Below are positions 44,047 to 54,200 of a DNA stretch of 64,000 nucleotides, one piece after another. Both the position numbers and the translations under genes were made by a program. The stretch is taken from positions 1 through 64,000 of the forward strand of contig CAZCVY010000005.1 of NCBI GenBank assembly GCA_964501985.1, given 5' to 3'. The number at the start of each line of letters is the position of its first letter. The first letter of the stretch is position 1. The stretch is from Bog-366 sp964501985. GTDB lineage: Bacteria; Acidobacteriota; Terriglobia; UBA7540. The notes beneath the pieces are model-generated. The model was not told the DNA's origin. It made no database searches and worked only from the letters and a program-made list of their open reading frames with translations.

Positions 44047-46143
44047 ATGAGAATCAAACTATCCTCGCCGGAAAATGTCATTGTGGAGGCCGCAGTTTTC
44101 GCTCTGATCGTTCTCCCGCTGCTTGCCGCGCAGCCGCAAGACGCTTCAACAGAGTCGCCCAAACAAGACACGCACGGGATCGTGGTGGCCAACATCGACA
44201 CTTCCGTCAAGCCCGGCGACGATTTTTACCATTACGTCAACGGCGGGTGGATTAAGCGCACGGAAATTCCATCCGACCGCGGCGGCGTCGGTGTCTTCAC
44301 CCGCTTGGCCGACCTCAGCGACAAGCGAACCGTTAGCCTGATTGAGGAGGCAGCGAAGGCCAACGCGCCGAACGGTTCCAACGTGCGCAAGATTGGCGAA
44401 CTGTATAACTCGTACATGGACGAAGCTGCCATCGAGGCGAAAGGCCTCGCACCGCTACGACCACACCTCGAATCCATTGCCGCCATCCGGAACAAGCGCG
44501 AGTTGGCCCGAGCTTTGGGTGAGAGCCTCCGGGCCGACGTCGACGCGCTGAATAACACGAACTTTCACACCCCCAACCTTTTCGGGTTGTGGGTCGCACC
44601 TGGCTTCAATGATTCGGAACACTATGCCGCCTACCTCTTGCAAGGCGGATTGCAATTGCCTGACCGCGAATACTACCTGGCAGACGATGAGCGTATGCGT
44701 GACCTCCGCGCCAAATACCAGGCTCACGTTTCAACCATGCTCAAGCTTGCGGGCTTCACGGACACAGACGCTCGCGCCGCGCGCATCGTGGCGCTTGAGC
44801 ACGCCATCGCGGAAAAGCACCTTAGCCTGGCTGAGAGCGAAGACATTCATAAGGCCAACAACACTTGGACGCAGCCCGACTTTGCCGCCAAAGCTCCCGG
44901 CCTCGACTGGACGGAGTACTTCCGCGGCGCCGGCCTCAGCAAGCAGGCGAGCTTTATCGTCTGGCAGCCATCAGCCTTCACCGGGGAATCCGCTCTCGTC
45001 GCTTCTACTCCGGTCGACACGTGGAAGGATTGGCTGGCGTACCACCTGATTGAAGCCTGCGCGGGGGTGTTGCCCAAGGCGCTCAATGATGAGCGCTTCG
45101 CCTTCTTCGGCAAGGTACTCACCGGCACGCCGGAACAGCGTCCGCGTTGGAAGCGCGGAGTCGATTTGGTCAACGGCCTGCTCGGCGACGCCGTGGGCCA
45201 AATCTACGCGCAGCGATACTTTCCGCCGGAAGCGAAGGCTGAGGCGCAGGCGATGGTCGCGAACATTATCGCCGCATTCCGAAAGCGCATTGAGGCGCTC
45301 TCGTGGATGGCCCCTGCCACCAAGGCCGAGGCGCAGGCCAAGCTCACTACCCTTTATGTCGGCATCGGCTACCCGGAGACTTGGCGCGACTACTCTGGAT
45401 ACGACGTCAAGGCAAACGACATCTTCGGCAACGTCTGGCGCGCCAATCTGTTTGATTACCACCGCGCGGTGGCACGCCTGGGCCTTCCGATCGATCGCCA
45501 CGAATGGTCCATGACGCCGCAAACTGTGAATGCCGTCAATCTGCCGCTGCAAAATGCGCTGAATTTTCCCGCGGCCATTTTGCAACCTCCGTTCTTCGAT
45601 CCGCAAGCCCCTGCCGCATTCAACTACGGCGCCATCGGCTCCGTCATCGGTCACGAAATCAGCCACACGTTTGACAATGAAGGCAGCGCGTTCGACTCCA
45701 AAGGGCGTGTGCGCAATTGGTGGACGGACGCCGACCTCGCCCATTTCAACGCGGCTACCGCGCGTCTCGCGGCACAATATGATGCTTACAGGCCCTTCCC
45801 CGACCTCGCGGTGAACGGGAAGCAGACGCTCTCAGAAAACATCGCCGACGTCGCAGGCATCTCGGCCGCATACGATGGCTACCGCGCCTCACTCGCGGGC
45901 AAGACCGCGGCGACGCAAGACGGCTTTTCAGGCGATCAGCAATTCTTCATCGCCTTCGGGCAGAACTGGGGCTCGAAGGCGCGCGAAGCGATGCTCCGCC
46001 GCCAAGTGCTGACGAACGAGCACGCCCCTGCGCAATACCGCGCCGATACCGTCCGAAACATCGACGCATGGTACTCGAACTTTAATGTCCAACCCGGAGA
46101 GACGCTCTACCTTGCGCCGGCGGACCGCGTGCGGATCTGGTGA
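44047..46143 (+). CDS. pepO: M13-family zinc metallopeptidase (PepO/neprilysin-like)
   Basis: Secreted endopeptidase acting on oligopeptides. The zinc motif is H536-E-I-S-H540, the third ligand is E597 in 'ENIADVAG' with D601 assisting, and the substrate-binding 'NALNFPAAILQPPFFD' stands upstream. The N terminus has a signal peptide ('VIVEAAVFALIVLPLLAAQ'). The start of the mature domain, 'SVKPGDDFYHYVNGGWIKR', is diagnostic of M13. It is 698 residues from ATG 44047, which has GGAG eight bases upstream. The C terminus 'RVRIW' departs slightly from the usual CxxW ending. Confidence 0.94.
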   Translation: MRIKLSSPENVIVEAAVFALIVLPLLAAQPQDASTESPKQDTHGIVVANIDTSVKPGDDFYHYVNGGWIKRTEIPSDRGGVGVFTRLADLSDKRTVSLIEEAAKANAPNGSNVRKIGELYNSYMDEAAIEAKGLAPLRPHLESIAAIRNKRELARALGESLRADVDALNNTNFHTPNLFGLWVAPGFNDSEHYAAYLLQGGLQLPDREYYLADDERMRDLRAKYQAHVSTMLKLAGFTDTDARAARIVALEHAIAEKHLSLAESEDIHKANNTWTQPDFAAKAPGLDWTEYFRGAGLSKQASFIVWQPSAFTGESALVASTPVDTWKDWLAYHLIEACAGVLPKALNDERFAFFGKVLTGTPEQRPRWKRGVDLVNGLLGDAVGQIYAQRYFPPEAKAEAQAMVANIIAAFRKRIEALSWMAPATKAEAQAKLTTLYVGIGYPETWRDYSGYDVKANDIFGNVWRANLFDYHRAVARLGLPIDRHEWSMTPQTVNAVNLPLQNALNFPAAILQPPFFDPQAPAAFNYGAIGSVIGHEISHTFDNEGSAFDSKGRVRNWWTDADLAHFNAATARLAAQYDAYRPFPDLAVNGKQTLSENIADVAGISAAYDGYRASLAGKTAATQDGFSGDQQFFIAFGQNWGSKAREAMLRRQVLTNEHAPAQYRADTVRNIDAWYSNFNVQPGETLYLAPADRVRIW

Positions 46144-46291
46144 GGCATGTTGCGGGGTTGTGCGCATCAACCACTCAGGAACGAAAGCAAGTCAAAAGGC
46201 AAAGTGCAAAAGGCAAAAGTGAAAAACCTCTGCTGACTGTGACCGAGAGATGGAAAAGACAGTTCGCATGGATTTCTCTGGCCGCGATGCC

Positions 46292-46325
46292 TTGCTGTTG
46301 AGTTTATTGTGGGGTATACTCCACA
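46292..46325 (+). promoter_or_regulatory. Promoter with overlapping palindromic operator (MazF module)
   Basis: TTGCTG (46292-46297) and TATACT (46315-46320) have a 17-nt spacer. TGTGGGGTATACTCCACA (46308-46325) is an 18-nt palindrome with a single mismatched pair that covers the -10. A ribbon-helix-helix antitoxin bound there would block transcription. The start site should fall at about 46327, directly at the ATG. Confidence 0.65.
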
Positions 46326-46327
46326 GT

Positions 46328-46561
46328 ATGGAAACCGTCCAAGTAGTCCTAGGTTCAACACTTCTCCGTGCCGCCGACGGAGCCGCCAAGCGCGCTCGGA
46401 TGAATCGCTCAGCGCTGATCCGCGAGGCGCTTCGCGAGTACCTGAAACTCCTCGAAACGCGAGAACTTGAGGCCCGCGACCGCGCGGGCTATGCCGAGCA
46501 TCCCCAGGACTCTGCTGAGGCGGTGGATTGGGAGCGGGTGGCAGTATGGCCGGAGCAATAG
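46328..46561 (+). CDS. Ribbon-helix-helix antitoxin
   Basis: A 77-residue protein with an N-terminal beta strand ('METVQVVLG') and two helices ('RAADGAAKRARMNRSALIRE', 'ALREYLKLLE'), the MetJ/Arc/CopG fold, followed by an acidic tail that would bind the toxin. I start at ATG 46328; the longer open frame upstream would run through the promoter. It overlaps the mazF-like gene by 16 nt. It likely represses the promoter through the palindrome at 46308-46325. Confidence 0.85.
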   Translation: METVQVVLGSTLLRAADGAAKRARMNRSALIREALREYLKLLETRELEARDRAGYAEHPQDSAEAVDWERVAVWPEQ

Positions 46562-46875
46562 CACGCGGAGAAGTGCGGCTTTATCAATTCCATCCTCCAG
46601 ACAAGCAAAGACCCGTGGTCGTGCTCACGCGGGAGAGCGCAATCCGGTACTTGTCGACCGTCGCGGTGGCGCCTATAACTTCCACCATTCGGGGGGTGCC
46701 GTCCGAAGTGAGTTTGAACGAAGGTGACGGAATGAAGGGGCCCTGCGCCGTCAATCTGCACAACGTCATCTCCGTGTCAAAAGCTCATCTGGGCCGGCGA
46801 GTAGCAGTACTCCAACCGGAGCGGATGAAGGAGATCTGCGGCGCATTGGGCTTCGCGCTCGGTTGTGGCTCGTAA
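46546..46875 (+). CDS. mazF: MazF/PemK-family endoribonuclease toxin
   Basis: A 109-residue mRNA interferase. Family features are 'RGEVRLYQFHPPDKQRPVVV' (strand 1-2 with the substrate-binding Arg), 'VAPITSTIRG' and 'AVNLHNVISVSKAHLG' leading to the conserved Leu/Ile core. Start ATG 46546 lies inside the antitoxin gene; an upstream in-frame ATG at 46528 is possible. Cleavage sequence cannot be predicted. Active residues typical of MazF appear intact, so the module is probably functional. Confidence 0.87.
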   Translation: MAGAIARGEVRLYQFHPPDKQRPVVVLTRESAIRYLSTVAVAPITSTIRGVPSEVSLNEGDGMKGPCAVNLHNVISVSKAHLGRRVAVLQPERMKEICGALGFALGCGS

Positions 46876-46967
46876 CGGGTTGACGGCGTGGCCCCGTGCT
46901 TCCTGGCGGGTTAGGCTGTCACAACCGGTACCCACTCCGCTAAAGGCGGTTTCGCCGACGCCCAAGG

Positions 46968-48173
46968 CTATGGGCAATTTGGGTGGGCAGTGGCTGCGTT
47001 GCTCCAAGGGGAATTGGCAGAACTGGCGCCGCCCCCGCCACCGACCGTCGAGGCGGCGAATTTCTCCGGCGTGCCCGGGGGGTCGTCGTTGTTGTAGGTG
47101 CACGCATTCCCGCGAGTGGGTTTAACTCCCAATGAGTTGTCATCCGCACTGAAGGACGAGAAGACGGCTGCCGCCCACTTCCAACGGATGGAGACATCCG
47201 CTGTATTGCTGGCGAATGATTCGCTCCAATTCACCAAGTTAATCCCTCCTTGCAAGCCTGACGTGGGGACGGGGAAAGAAACGCCCGACAGGAAAACCTC
47301 GTCACTTCCGCTCGTGGGAACCGTGGTCTCCCAGGAGTTCGTTCCAGGGTCAAACTTCGTCGAGGCGCAACTGACGGAAGACGAGAAAGTGACCATCGCG
47401 TTGGGGACATGAAGAATGTAAGCATTTCCGTTCGCCTGGAATTGGATGAACCCGCCCTGAAACTGCAGGATCGTTCCGTCGTGTATTCCGCTGGCGCTGA
47501 AATTGGCGTTAAACCAAATCGAGCCGCCCGGCATCGGCGTGCCACGAACGGTGGCGGCGATCAAGCTGGCCTCGCGGCACGGCGAGGGAGGAACCAGCGT
47601 TGACAGGTCGTCAATCGTTCCGCTGATCGTGCCCGGTGTGTCGACCAACGTTGACAAGTGGGTCTTCCCCACAGCGAGGATCAAATTCAGATTTCCCGGG
47701 CCCGAGGCAAATTGCGACGCGAGAGAGCCATCGGTGGCTTCGAACGTTCCCGTGAGATGGGCAGCAACCACACCTTGGTCTTGCAGAAAGGAGGTGAAAT
47801 GCGCCCGCCCTTCCAAAGTTCCCTTCGGGGAGGTGTAGCTAAACGAGATGGCGGACGATTGCTCGACCGCAAAGAGTCCCACCCCCGTGGACGCAACTAA
47901 CCTGAAGGGTCTCGGACTGGCAGACGAAAATTTGTACGTCCCCACCGACCTTTTTTCAGCCGCCCTCGTGGCGTCGCCCTCCATCGTGCAGACACCGCCG
48001 TTGCAGTTCTGCCAAACAACATTGATCACTTGCGTGCCGGTTCCCTGAAAGACCATCTCGCTCTTCGAATTACCAAGGGCGATGGTGTCCTGGGCAAAAG
48101 CCGTGGGCCCGGCGATGGACCCGAGAAAAAGGGCCAGGTGCAGGGTGAAAATAAACTTCGTCCGCATCATCAT
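46968..48173 (-). CDS. Secreted protein of unknown function
   Basis: A 401-residue protein with a signal peptide ending near 'PTAFAQ' and a mature part rich in Ser, Thr, Gly and aromatic beta strands ('SYTSPKGTLEGRAHFTSFL'), probably all-beta. Two cysteines in 'NCNGGVC' and others may form disulphides. Three tandem ATGs (48173, 48170, 48167) follow a GGGGA. I recognise no family. The C-terminal region ends with low-complexity 'VGGGGGASSA'. It is divergent from the glycoside-hydrolase-like gene. Confidence 0.65.
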   Translation of the reverse strand: MMMRTKFIFTLHLALFLGSIAGPTAFAQDTIALGNSKSEMVFQGTGTQVINVVWQNCNGGVCTMEGDATRAAEKRSVGTYKFSSASPRPFRLVASTGVGLFAVEQSSAISFSYTSPKGTLEGRAHFTSFLQDQGVVAAHLTGTFEATDGSLASQFASGPGNLNLILAVGKTHLSTLVDTPGTISGTIDDLSTLVPPSPCREASLIAATVRGTPMPGGSIWFNANFSASGIHDGTILQFQGGFIQFQANGNAYILHVPNAMVTFSSSVSCASTKFDPGTNSWETTVPTSGSDEVFLSGVSFPVPTSGLQGGINLVNWSESFASNTADVSIRWKWAAAVFSSFSADDNSLGVKPTRGNACTYNNDDPPGTPEKFAASTVGGGGGASSANSPWSNAATAHPNCP

Positions 48174-48432
48174 TGGTTGTCCCCTGAGTCCATAATATCC
48201 AGCATCCATCGGCGATGGAAGTGCGCGGGATCAGCGCAGTTCTGACTGTGGCCGTGTCGCTTCTCGCGCTCCCGCGGCAACCCAAAGCCATAAATCCCGA
48301 TGTGAGAAACGGCGTTATCGTTGCCTTGTCCCATGCAGGATTGCGGTAAGCTGTGTGTGACTCGGTGGAGTGCGGGAAAGCCGCAGACGTTGAAGGCAGG
48401 TCCGCGCTTCTCGTTCTGCAAGGGCGGTTTCC

Positions 48433-50292
48433 ATGAAGGATCAGCTTATTCGGCTCGGGATACTGGTGGCGCCAATGTTGCTAATTGGGATCGAATCGCT
48501 CCCGCACGATTTGGTGATGCAGCGAGCGGCGCCGGCCGAGCAGGCAAATTCCGCCCCCAACACCAATCCCCAATGGGCGGCAAACCTTCATCCGGATAAT
48601 GCTTTCTCCACAGCGGTCCGAGATACGTTGGCCGGACATCGCAGCGCCTGGATTCTGTGGCTCGAAAATCCCGATGCCGCCGCCGGGCACAACCAGGAGA
48701 GTTACAAAACGGTCCTGGAAGCACTCGGGTATGAGGTAAAGATCTTAGATAATCCCGAGTTCCATCGGGCGCCCAGCGCAAACGACGTGCTTCTGATTGT
48801 TCCCCAGGCCGTCGGTAAGCGGCTGACCGAGCCGCAACAACACCGGATTATCCAGTATCTCCGGTCGGGAGGAGGAGTGGTTGCTGACGGCGAGCAGGCT
48901 TGGCTCGAGCAGATTGGATTTAAGTTTGCCGGCGTTCCGATGAGGGTATCGTCGGTCGCCGATCCTCGCCATTCCGAAATCAAATTGACCTGGCGCCCCG
49001 AAGAACCTGTGGCGCGATTTACGGCACCCGGCGACGTCCGCAAGTTGATGGTCGAAAATGGCAGCGGACAACCAGTGGCGCTGGCCGGCTCGTTCGGGCG
49101 CGGCCGCTTCGTTTATCTGTCGGCGAGTCTCGACACCTACACGAACGAGGGCACCAGCCACTACCCCTATTTTCCCGAGTATCTCAGCACGACATTCGGA
49201 GCGACGAACCCTCGGCGCAGCAGTCGCCTGGAGGTGTACTTCGATCCCAATTATCGCTTAGGGATGGATCTCAACCGGCTGGCAGCCAACTGGCACGATT
49301 CGGGGATCGGCACGATTTATGTGGCGGCATGGGTGTTCAACCGGAATTTTTCCTTTGCCTACGATGACTTGGTTCGCGCCTGCCACCGCAACGGCATTGC
49401 CGTTTACGCCTGGTTCGTGTTCCCCATGATCACTCCGAAGATGTGGGATGATCATCCGGAATGGCGGGAGAAGACAGCCACGGGCGCCGACGGCAACGTC
49501 GGCTGGCGCTATTTGATGAACTTTCAGAATCCCGACTGTTTTGACGCCGCGATGGCTTGGATGAAAGGCCTCCTGAATTCCAGTGATTGGGACGGCGTCA
49601 ACGTTACGGAATTGAATTTCGACGCGGACTTCGTGGATTATCTACGCCCGGATAAGTTTGTACCGATGAACGACATTGTGCGGGCGGACTTCAAGAAGAA
49701 GGCGGGCTTTGACCCCATCGAGCTGTTCCAACCGGACTCGTCCCACTACTATAAAAAGAGCCCGTCCGGAATGACCAAGTTCCAGCTTTACCGCGAAGAC
49801 ATTGTGGTGGATTGGCACCGGCGCGTGCTGGCGGAACTGGAACCTTTGTGCAAACCGCGAGGATTGGAAATCATCGTCACCATGCTCGATGGCCTGCATG
49901 ACGACTATGTGCGGCCGGCGCTCGGTGTGGACTCGCGCCGGATTGCCGCCCTGATGCGAGACTTTCCTTTTACGCTGCAAGTTGAGGACCCCGCGCGTTT
50001 CTGGATGATGCCTCCGGAACGTTACCGGCGGTTCGCGGAAACTTATCTCAAGCTGGTTCCCGACCCCCATCGCCTGATGTTTGACGTCAACGTGGTGGAT
50101 AACCGGGACATCACGAATACCCATCTGCCCTCCAAAACGGCCACGGGCACCGAACTCGCGTTGACGCTTCTGAGCGCGGCGGCGACGTCCGGACGAGTAG
50201 CCCTATATTCCGAATATTCCGTATCCCCCAAGGACTGGGACATCATCCAGATGGTATTGGGCCGCCCCACTTCAATGCTAGGTTGCCGGTAG
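48433..50292 (+). CDS. Secreted glycoside-hydrolase-like protein with amidotransferase-like N-terminal domain
   Basis: A 619-residue protein. After a signal or anchor segment, residues 60-260 resemble a ThuA/GATase-like Rossmann domain ('SYKTVLEALGYEVKILDNPE', 'IIQYLRSGGGVVADGE'). Residues 280-600 look like a TIM barrel of the family-10-like or DUF4434 sort ('YVAAWVFNRNFSFAYDDLV', 'GIAVYAWFVFPMITPKMWD', 'WDGVNVTELNFD'). Candidate acid residues lie in 'TELNFDADF' and in 'LQVEDPARF'. This combination suggests polysaccharide processing, but the substrate is unknown. No polysaccharide gene cluster surrounds it. Confidence 0.6.
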   Translation: MKDQLIRLGILVAPMLLIGIESLPHDLVMQRAAPAEQANSAPNTNPQWAANLHPDNAFSTAVRDTLAGHRSAWILWLENPDAAAGHNQESYKTVLEALGYEVKILDNPEFHRAPSANDVLLIVPQAVGKRLTEPQQHRIIQYLRSGGGVVADGEQAWLEQIGFKFAGVPMRVSSVADPRHSEIKLTWRPEEPVARFTAPGDVRKLMVENGSGQPVALAGSFGRGRFVYLSASLDTYTNEGTSHYPYFPEYLSTTFGATNPRRSSRLEVYFDPNYRLGMDLNRLAANWHDSGIGTIYVAAWVFNRNFSFAYDDLVRACHRNGIAVYAWFVFPMITPKMWDDHPEWREKTATGADGNVGWRYLMNFQNPDCFDAAMAWMKGLLNSSDWDGVNVTELNFDADFVDYLRPDKFVPMNDIVRADFKKKAGFDPIELFQPDSSHYYKKSPSGMTKFQLYREDIVVDWHRRVLAELEPLCKPRGLEIIVTMLDGLHDDYVRPALGVDSRRIAALMRDFPFTLQVEDPARFWMMPPERYRRFAETYLKLVPDPHRLMFDVNVVDNRDITNTHLPSKTATGTELALTLLSAAATSGRVALYSEYSVSPKDWDIIQMVLGRPTSMLGCR

Positions 50293-50628
50293 TGTCGTCC
50301 TACGGGTAGGAAATTGAGGCGACAAAACCCAAATATTTCGCCCTCCGTCGGGCATTTGGTCCGCGCTTGGCTTCCAATTGGACGGATTGTTGCTCGGATA
50401 TTACATGGAGAAGTATCCTTGCGTGGTAACACGCACACGAATGGGCTATGGCAGGACCCCATCCGAAAAGCTGGCCAGGAACGCTAGGTGGCACGTCGCG
50501 GGTGGTAGATGGGTCTGAAGGCGCGGTCGGCGTTACGAGACAGAGGAATTGCGATTCCAAGGCGTGAGGCGATCCACCAGTCTGCTATTCAAGGCCGAAA
50601 AGAGGGGCACAGACCGGCCAAGGCAATG

Positions 50629-50945
50629 AAAAATGAAGGTTCATCCGGGGATGTTGATGAAAAGAAAGAAGGACAGGTATCAGGTGTCAGGGGCCAGGTG
50701 TCAGGGGCCAGGTGTCAGGGCTAAGCCTCACGGGTACCCGGCCAATGTGAAAGGTGCTTGATGGAGAAAATAGTCAAAAATGAAGGTTCATCCGGGGATG
50801 TTGATGAAAAGAAAGAAGGACAGGTATCAGGTGTCAAGGGCCGGGTGTCAGGGCTAAGCCTCACGGGTAGCCGACCAATGTGAAAGGTGCTTGGTGGAGA
50901 AAATAGTCAAAAATGAAGGTTCATCCGGGGATGTTTATGAAAAAA
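50629..50945. repeat. Tandem repeat, units of 147 and 133 bp plus a partial third
   Basis: The unit starting AAAATGAAGGTTCATCCGGG begins at about 50629, 50776 and 50909. Copies one and two are nearly identical except for one extra internal AGGTGTCAGGGGCC in the first, where that 14-mer is present three times in tandem. The third copy breaks off after about 30 bp. The unit's first 40 bp resemble the reverse complement of 36486-36525. Confidence 0.8.
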
Positions 50946-51218
50946 AAGGATTGGCTGGCAGAACATCGGTCAGAAAACCAGCTCATTTCACGAAAATGCC
51001 CCAATCGAGAGCCATTTGAGTCGAGCCGGTCGGGCTTTTGGCCGAAACTGCAGCGATTGTGCGGCTATCGAGACGAAGTAGGTTCCATGTTGCGTGCAAC
51101 CGGCATCCTGCCCCTGAAGCGGTGTGGCCGAGACGGCCATCACAGAATCGCTAAATCGCTCAATGATCCGATGACCCGATCGCCGGATGGCCCGATGTCC
51201 CGATCGAGTGCACCTTCC

Positions 51219-51247
51219 TTGTCAACTCAGGCGGTGGGCCTTACAAT
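51219..51247 (+). promoter_or_regulatory. Candidate sigma-70 promoter of secA
   Basis: TTGTCA (51219-51224) and TACAAT (51242-51247) are separated by 17 nt. The start site would be near 51254, giving a leader of about 34 nt with only a weak AGGG ribosome-binding site before the ATG at 51288. Confidence 0.55.
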
Positions 51248-51287
51248 AGGAAGGATGGAGTCTCATCGGTAGGGCAATCTATATACT

Positions 51288-54200
51288 ATGGGAAATTATC
51301 TACAATTCGCATTAGGCAAGGTTCTGGGAACGAAAAACGAACGTGAATTGAAGCGGCTTGGCGGGCGCGTGATTGAAATCAATGCCTTCGAGCCGGAAAT
51401 GCAGGGGCTCTCCGACGCCGAGTTCCCCCTGCGCACGAAGCGGCTTAAGGAACGCCTGGCTGGTGGAGCTTCGCTCGACGAGATCCTTCCCGAGGCCTTT
51501 GCCCTTTGCCGGGAAGCGGGACGCCGCACGCTGAACATGCGGCACTTCGACGTGCAACTCCTCGGCGGCATGGTGCTGCATGAAGGCAAGATCGCGGAAA
51601 TGAAGACGGGCGAAGGCAAGACGCTGGTGGCCACGCTCCCTTGTTACCTGAATGCGCTCGAGGGTAAGGGCGTACACCTCGTCACCGTGAACGATTACCT
51701 GGCCAAGCGCGACGCCGCTTGGATGGGACCGATCTACCGCTTGCTGGGTCTGAGCGTCGGGGTGATCGTCCACGACCTGAGCGACGACGAACGGCGGGCC
51801 GCCTACGGTTGCGACCTCACCTACGGTACCAATAACGAGTTCGGGTTCGACTACTTGCGCGACAACATGAAGTTCGACCTCAAGGACTACGTCCAGCGGC
51901 CGCACCATTACGCCATCGTGGACGAGGTTGACTCGATCCTGATTGACGAGGCGCGCACCCCGCTGATTATTTCGGGCTCGTCCGACGAAGCCACCGACAA
52001 GTACTACCGCGTGGACAAGGTCATTCCCCATCTGATCGAAAAAGAGGACTACGAGGTTGACGAGAAGCGCCGCCAGGCCACGCCCACCGAGTCCGGAATT
52101 GCCAAGGCCGAGAAGCTGCTGGGACTCGAGAACCTCTACGACCCCGCCAACATCGAGTTCAATCACCACTTCCAGCAGGCGCTGAAAGCTCACACCCTCT
52201 TCAAGCTGGACAAGGACTACGTGGTAAAGGACGGCGAAGTCATCATCGTGGATGAATTCACGGGCCGCCTGATGCCTGGCCGCCGCTGGAGTGACGGTCT
52301 GCACCAAGCCGTCGAGGCCAAGGAAGGCGTTAAGATCGAGGGTGAGAACCAGACCCTCGCCACGGTCACCTTCCAGAACTATTTCCGCATGTACGAAAAA
52401 CTGGCGGGCATGACCGGCACGGCGGAAACGGAAGCGGCGGAATTCGAGAAGATTTACAACCTGGAAATCGTCATCGTCCCGACGAACCGCACCCTGATCC
52501 GGCACGAATACCCCGACGTGGTTTACCGGACGGAGCGCGAGAAGTTCAATGCGGTGATTGAGGAGATTCAAGCCGATCACCTGTGCGGCCAGCCGGTGCT
52601 GGTGGGCAGCATCGCCATCGAAAAGTCCGAGCGCTTGAGCTCGGCGCTGAAGAAAGCTGGTGTCGTGCCCGCCACTCTGCAACAACTTGCCAAGCAAGCG
52701 GGCCTCGAAGGCCCGAAGCTGAAGATATGGGTGGAGCGTCTGGCGCAATCCCCCAATCCGGCGCTCGATTGGCTGACGCGCGCGGGGGTGGGAGTCTCGA
52801 CCGTAAAGGAAATGCTGGGCCAGGGCCGGTACCAATCCCTGGCGTCGGGAGCCAACGGCACACGCCGGACTTTCCTCGAAGCCGTGCTGAAGCATGCGCC
52901 CCGCGGATACCCCTATAACGGCCTGCCTGCCGCTGACGAATCGATTCTTCCCGACCTTGTTGCACTTGCAAATAATACCGAGGAAAAGTATCTTCCGGTT
53001 CTGGATTATCTTATCGAGCATCGGTGCCAGCCGGCGCGCGTGGCGGAGGTTTTGGGCCTGAAAGAAGTCCGGCATAACGTGCTGAATGCCAAGCAACACG
53101 AGCGCGAGGCGCTGGTGGTGGCGCAAGCCGGGCGCGTCGGCGCGATCACCGTGTCCACCAACATGGCCGGCCGCGGCACCGACATCCTGCTGGGCGGCAA
53201 TCCGGAAACCATGGCGCGCGAGGAATTCCGCAAGGCGCCCGAGAAGTATCGCGAACAGGGCATCAGCCCCGATCCTCCCGAGCGGCCGCCGGAAGGCTCA
53301 GAGACGGACGTCTTCGGCGCGTACGTGGAAGCCTACGCCGCCTGGAGAAAACAGTGGGGAGAATTCGTGGACCGCTTCAAAGCGGTCACTGACGCCGAGC
53401 ACGCCAAGGTGGTGGCACTGGGAGGGCTGCACATCCTCGGCACGGAGCGGCACGAGGCGCGGCGTATCGACAATCAGTTGCGCGGGCGCGCCGGCCGCCA
53501 GGGCGATCCCGGGTCCTCGCGCTTCTACCTCTCGCTCGAAGACGACCTGCTACGCATTTTCGCCGGCGAGCGCATTTCCAGCATCATGCACAAGCTGGGC
53601 ATGGAAGAGGGCGTGCCCATTGAATCGCGCCTGATTTCGAAACGCATCGAGGCCGCTCAGAAAGCCGTTGAGGCCCAGAACTTCGAATCGCGCAAACATC
53701 TGCTTGAGTACGACGATGTGATGAACAAGCAGCGCGAGACCATTTACGGTTTGCGCCGCCAATTGCTGGAAGGAAGCGACCAAAAAGAGTTCGTAATGGA
53801 GGCGGCCGACCGTGTAGTGGAGTGGCTGGTGGAGAAATTCTGCCCCAAGGACCAGCACGCTGACCAGTGGAACACCAGCGGCCTGCGCACGGAATTCTGG
53901 GGAAGGTTCGGAGTCGACCTGAAGCAGCACGAGCTTCCATACGATCCCAAGCGCCTCGACGATCTCAGCTCTCAGCTCAAGGAACTCGCCCACAAGCACT
54001 ACGACGAACGCGAGACCGTGTGGGGCGGCGAGCGCATGCGGATGCACGAACGCATGATTATGCTGCAGGTGGTCGACGGCCAGTGGAAAGACCACCTGCT
54101 GGCCATGGATCACCTGAAGGAAGGCATCGGCCTGCGCGGTTACAGCCAGCGCGATCCTCTCGTCGAATACAAGCGCGAATCCTTCGAGATGTTCGAAGCC

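Larger units (their letters stand above)
50293..51287. other. Repeat-rich intergenic region before secA
   Basis: No supported gene in about 1 kb. The centre is a tandem repeat (50629-50945). Later come a word-repeat tract of the CGATGNCCCGAT type (51145-51210) and the secA promoter (51219-51247). Two short open frames (50509-50724, 50913-51272) are translated repeat and are not called. Confidence 0.6.

Noticed and set aside
50629..50945. CRISPR array
   Set aside because: Units are over 130 bp, without the 25-40 bp repeat and variable spacer pattern, and no cas gene is near.
51312..53126. 604-codon open frame on the strand opposite secA
   Set aside because: It lies wholly within secA, shows no family motifs and is the kind of antisense frame expected in G+C-rich genes with biased third positions.
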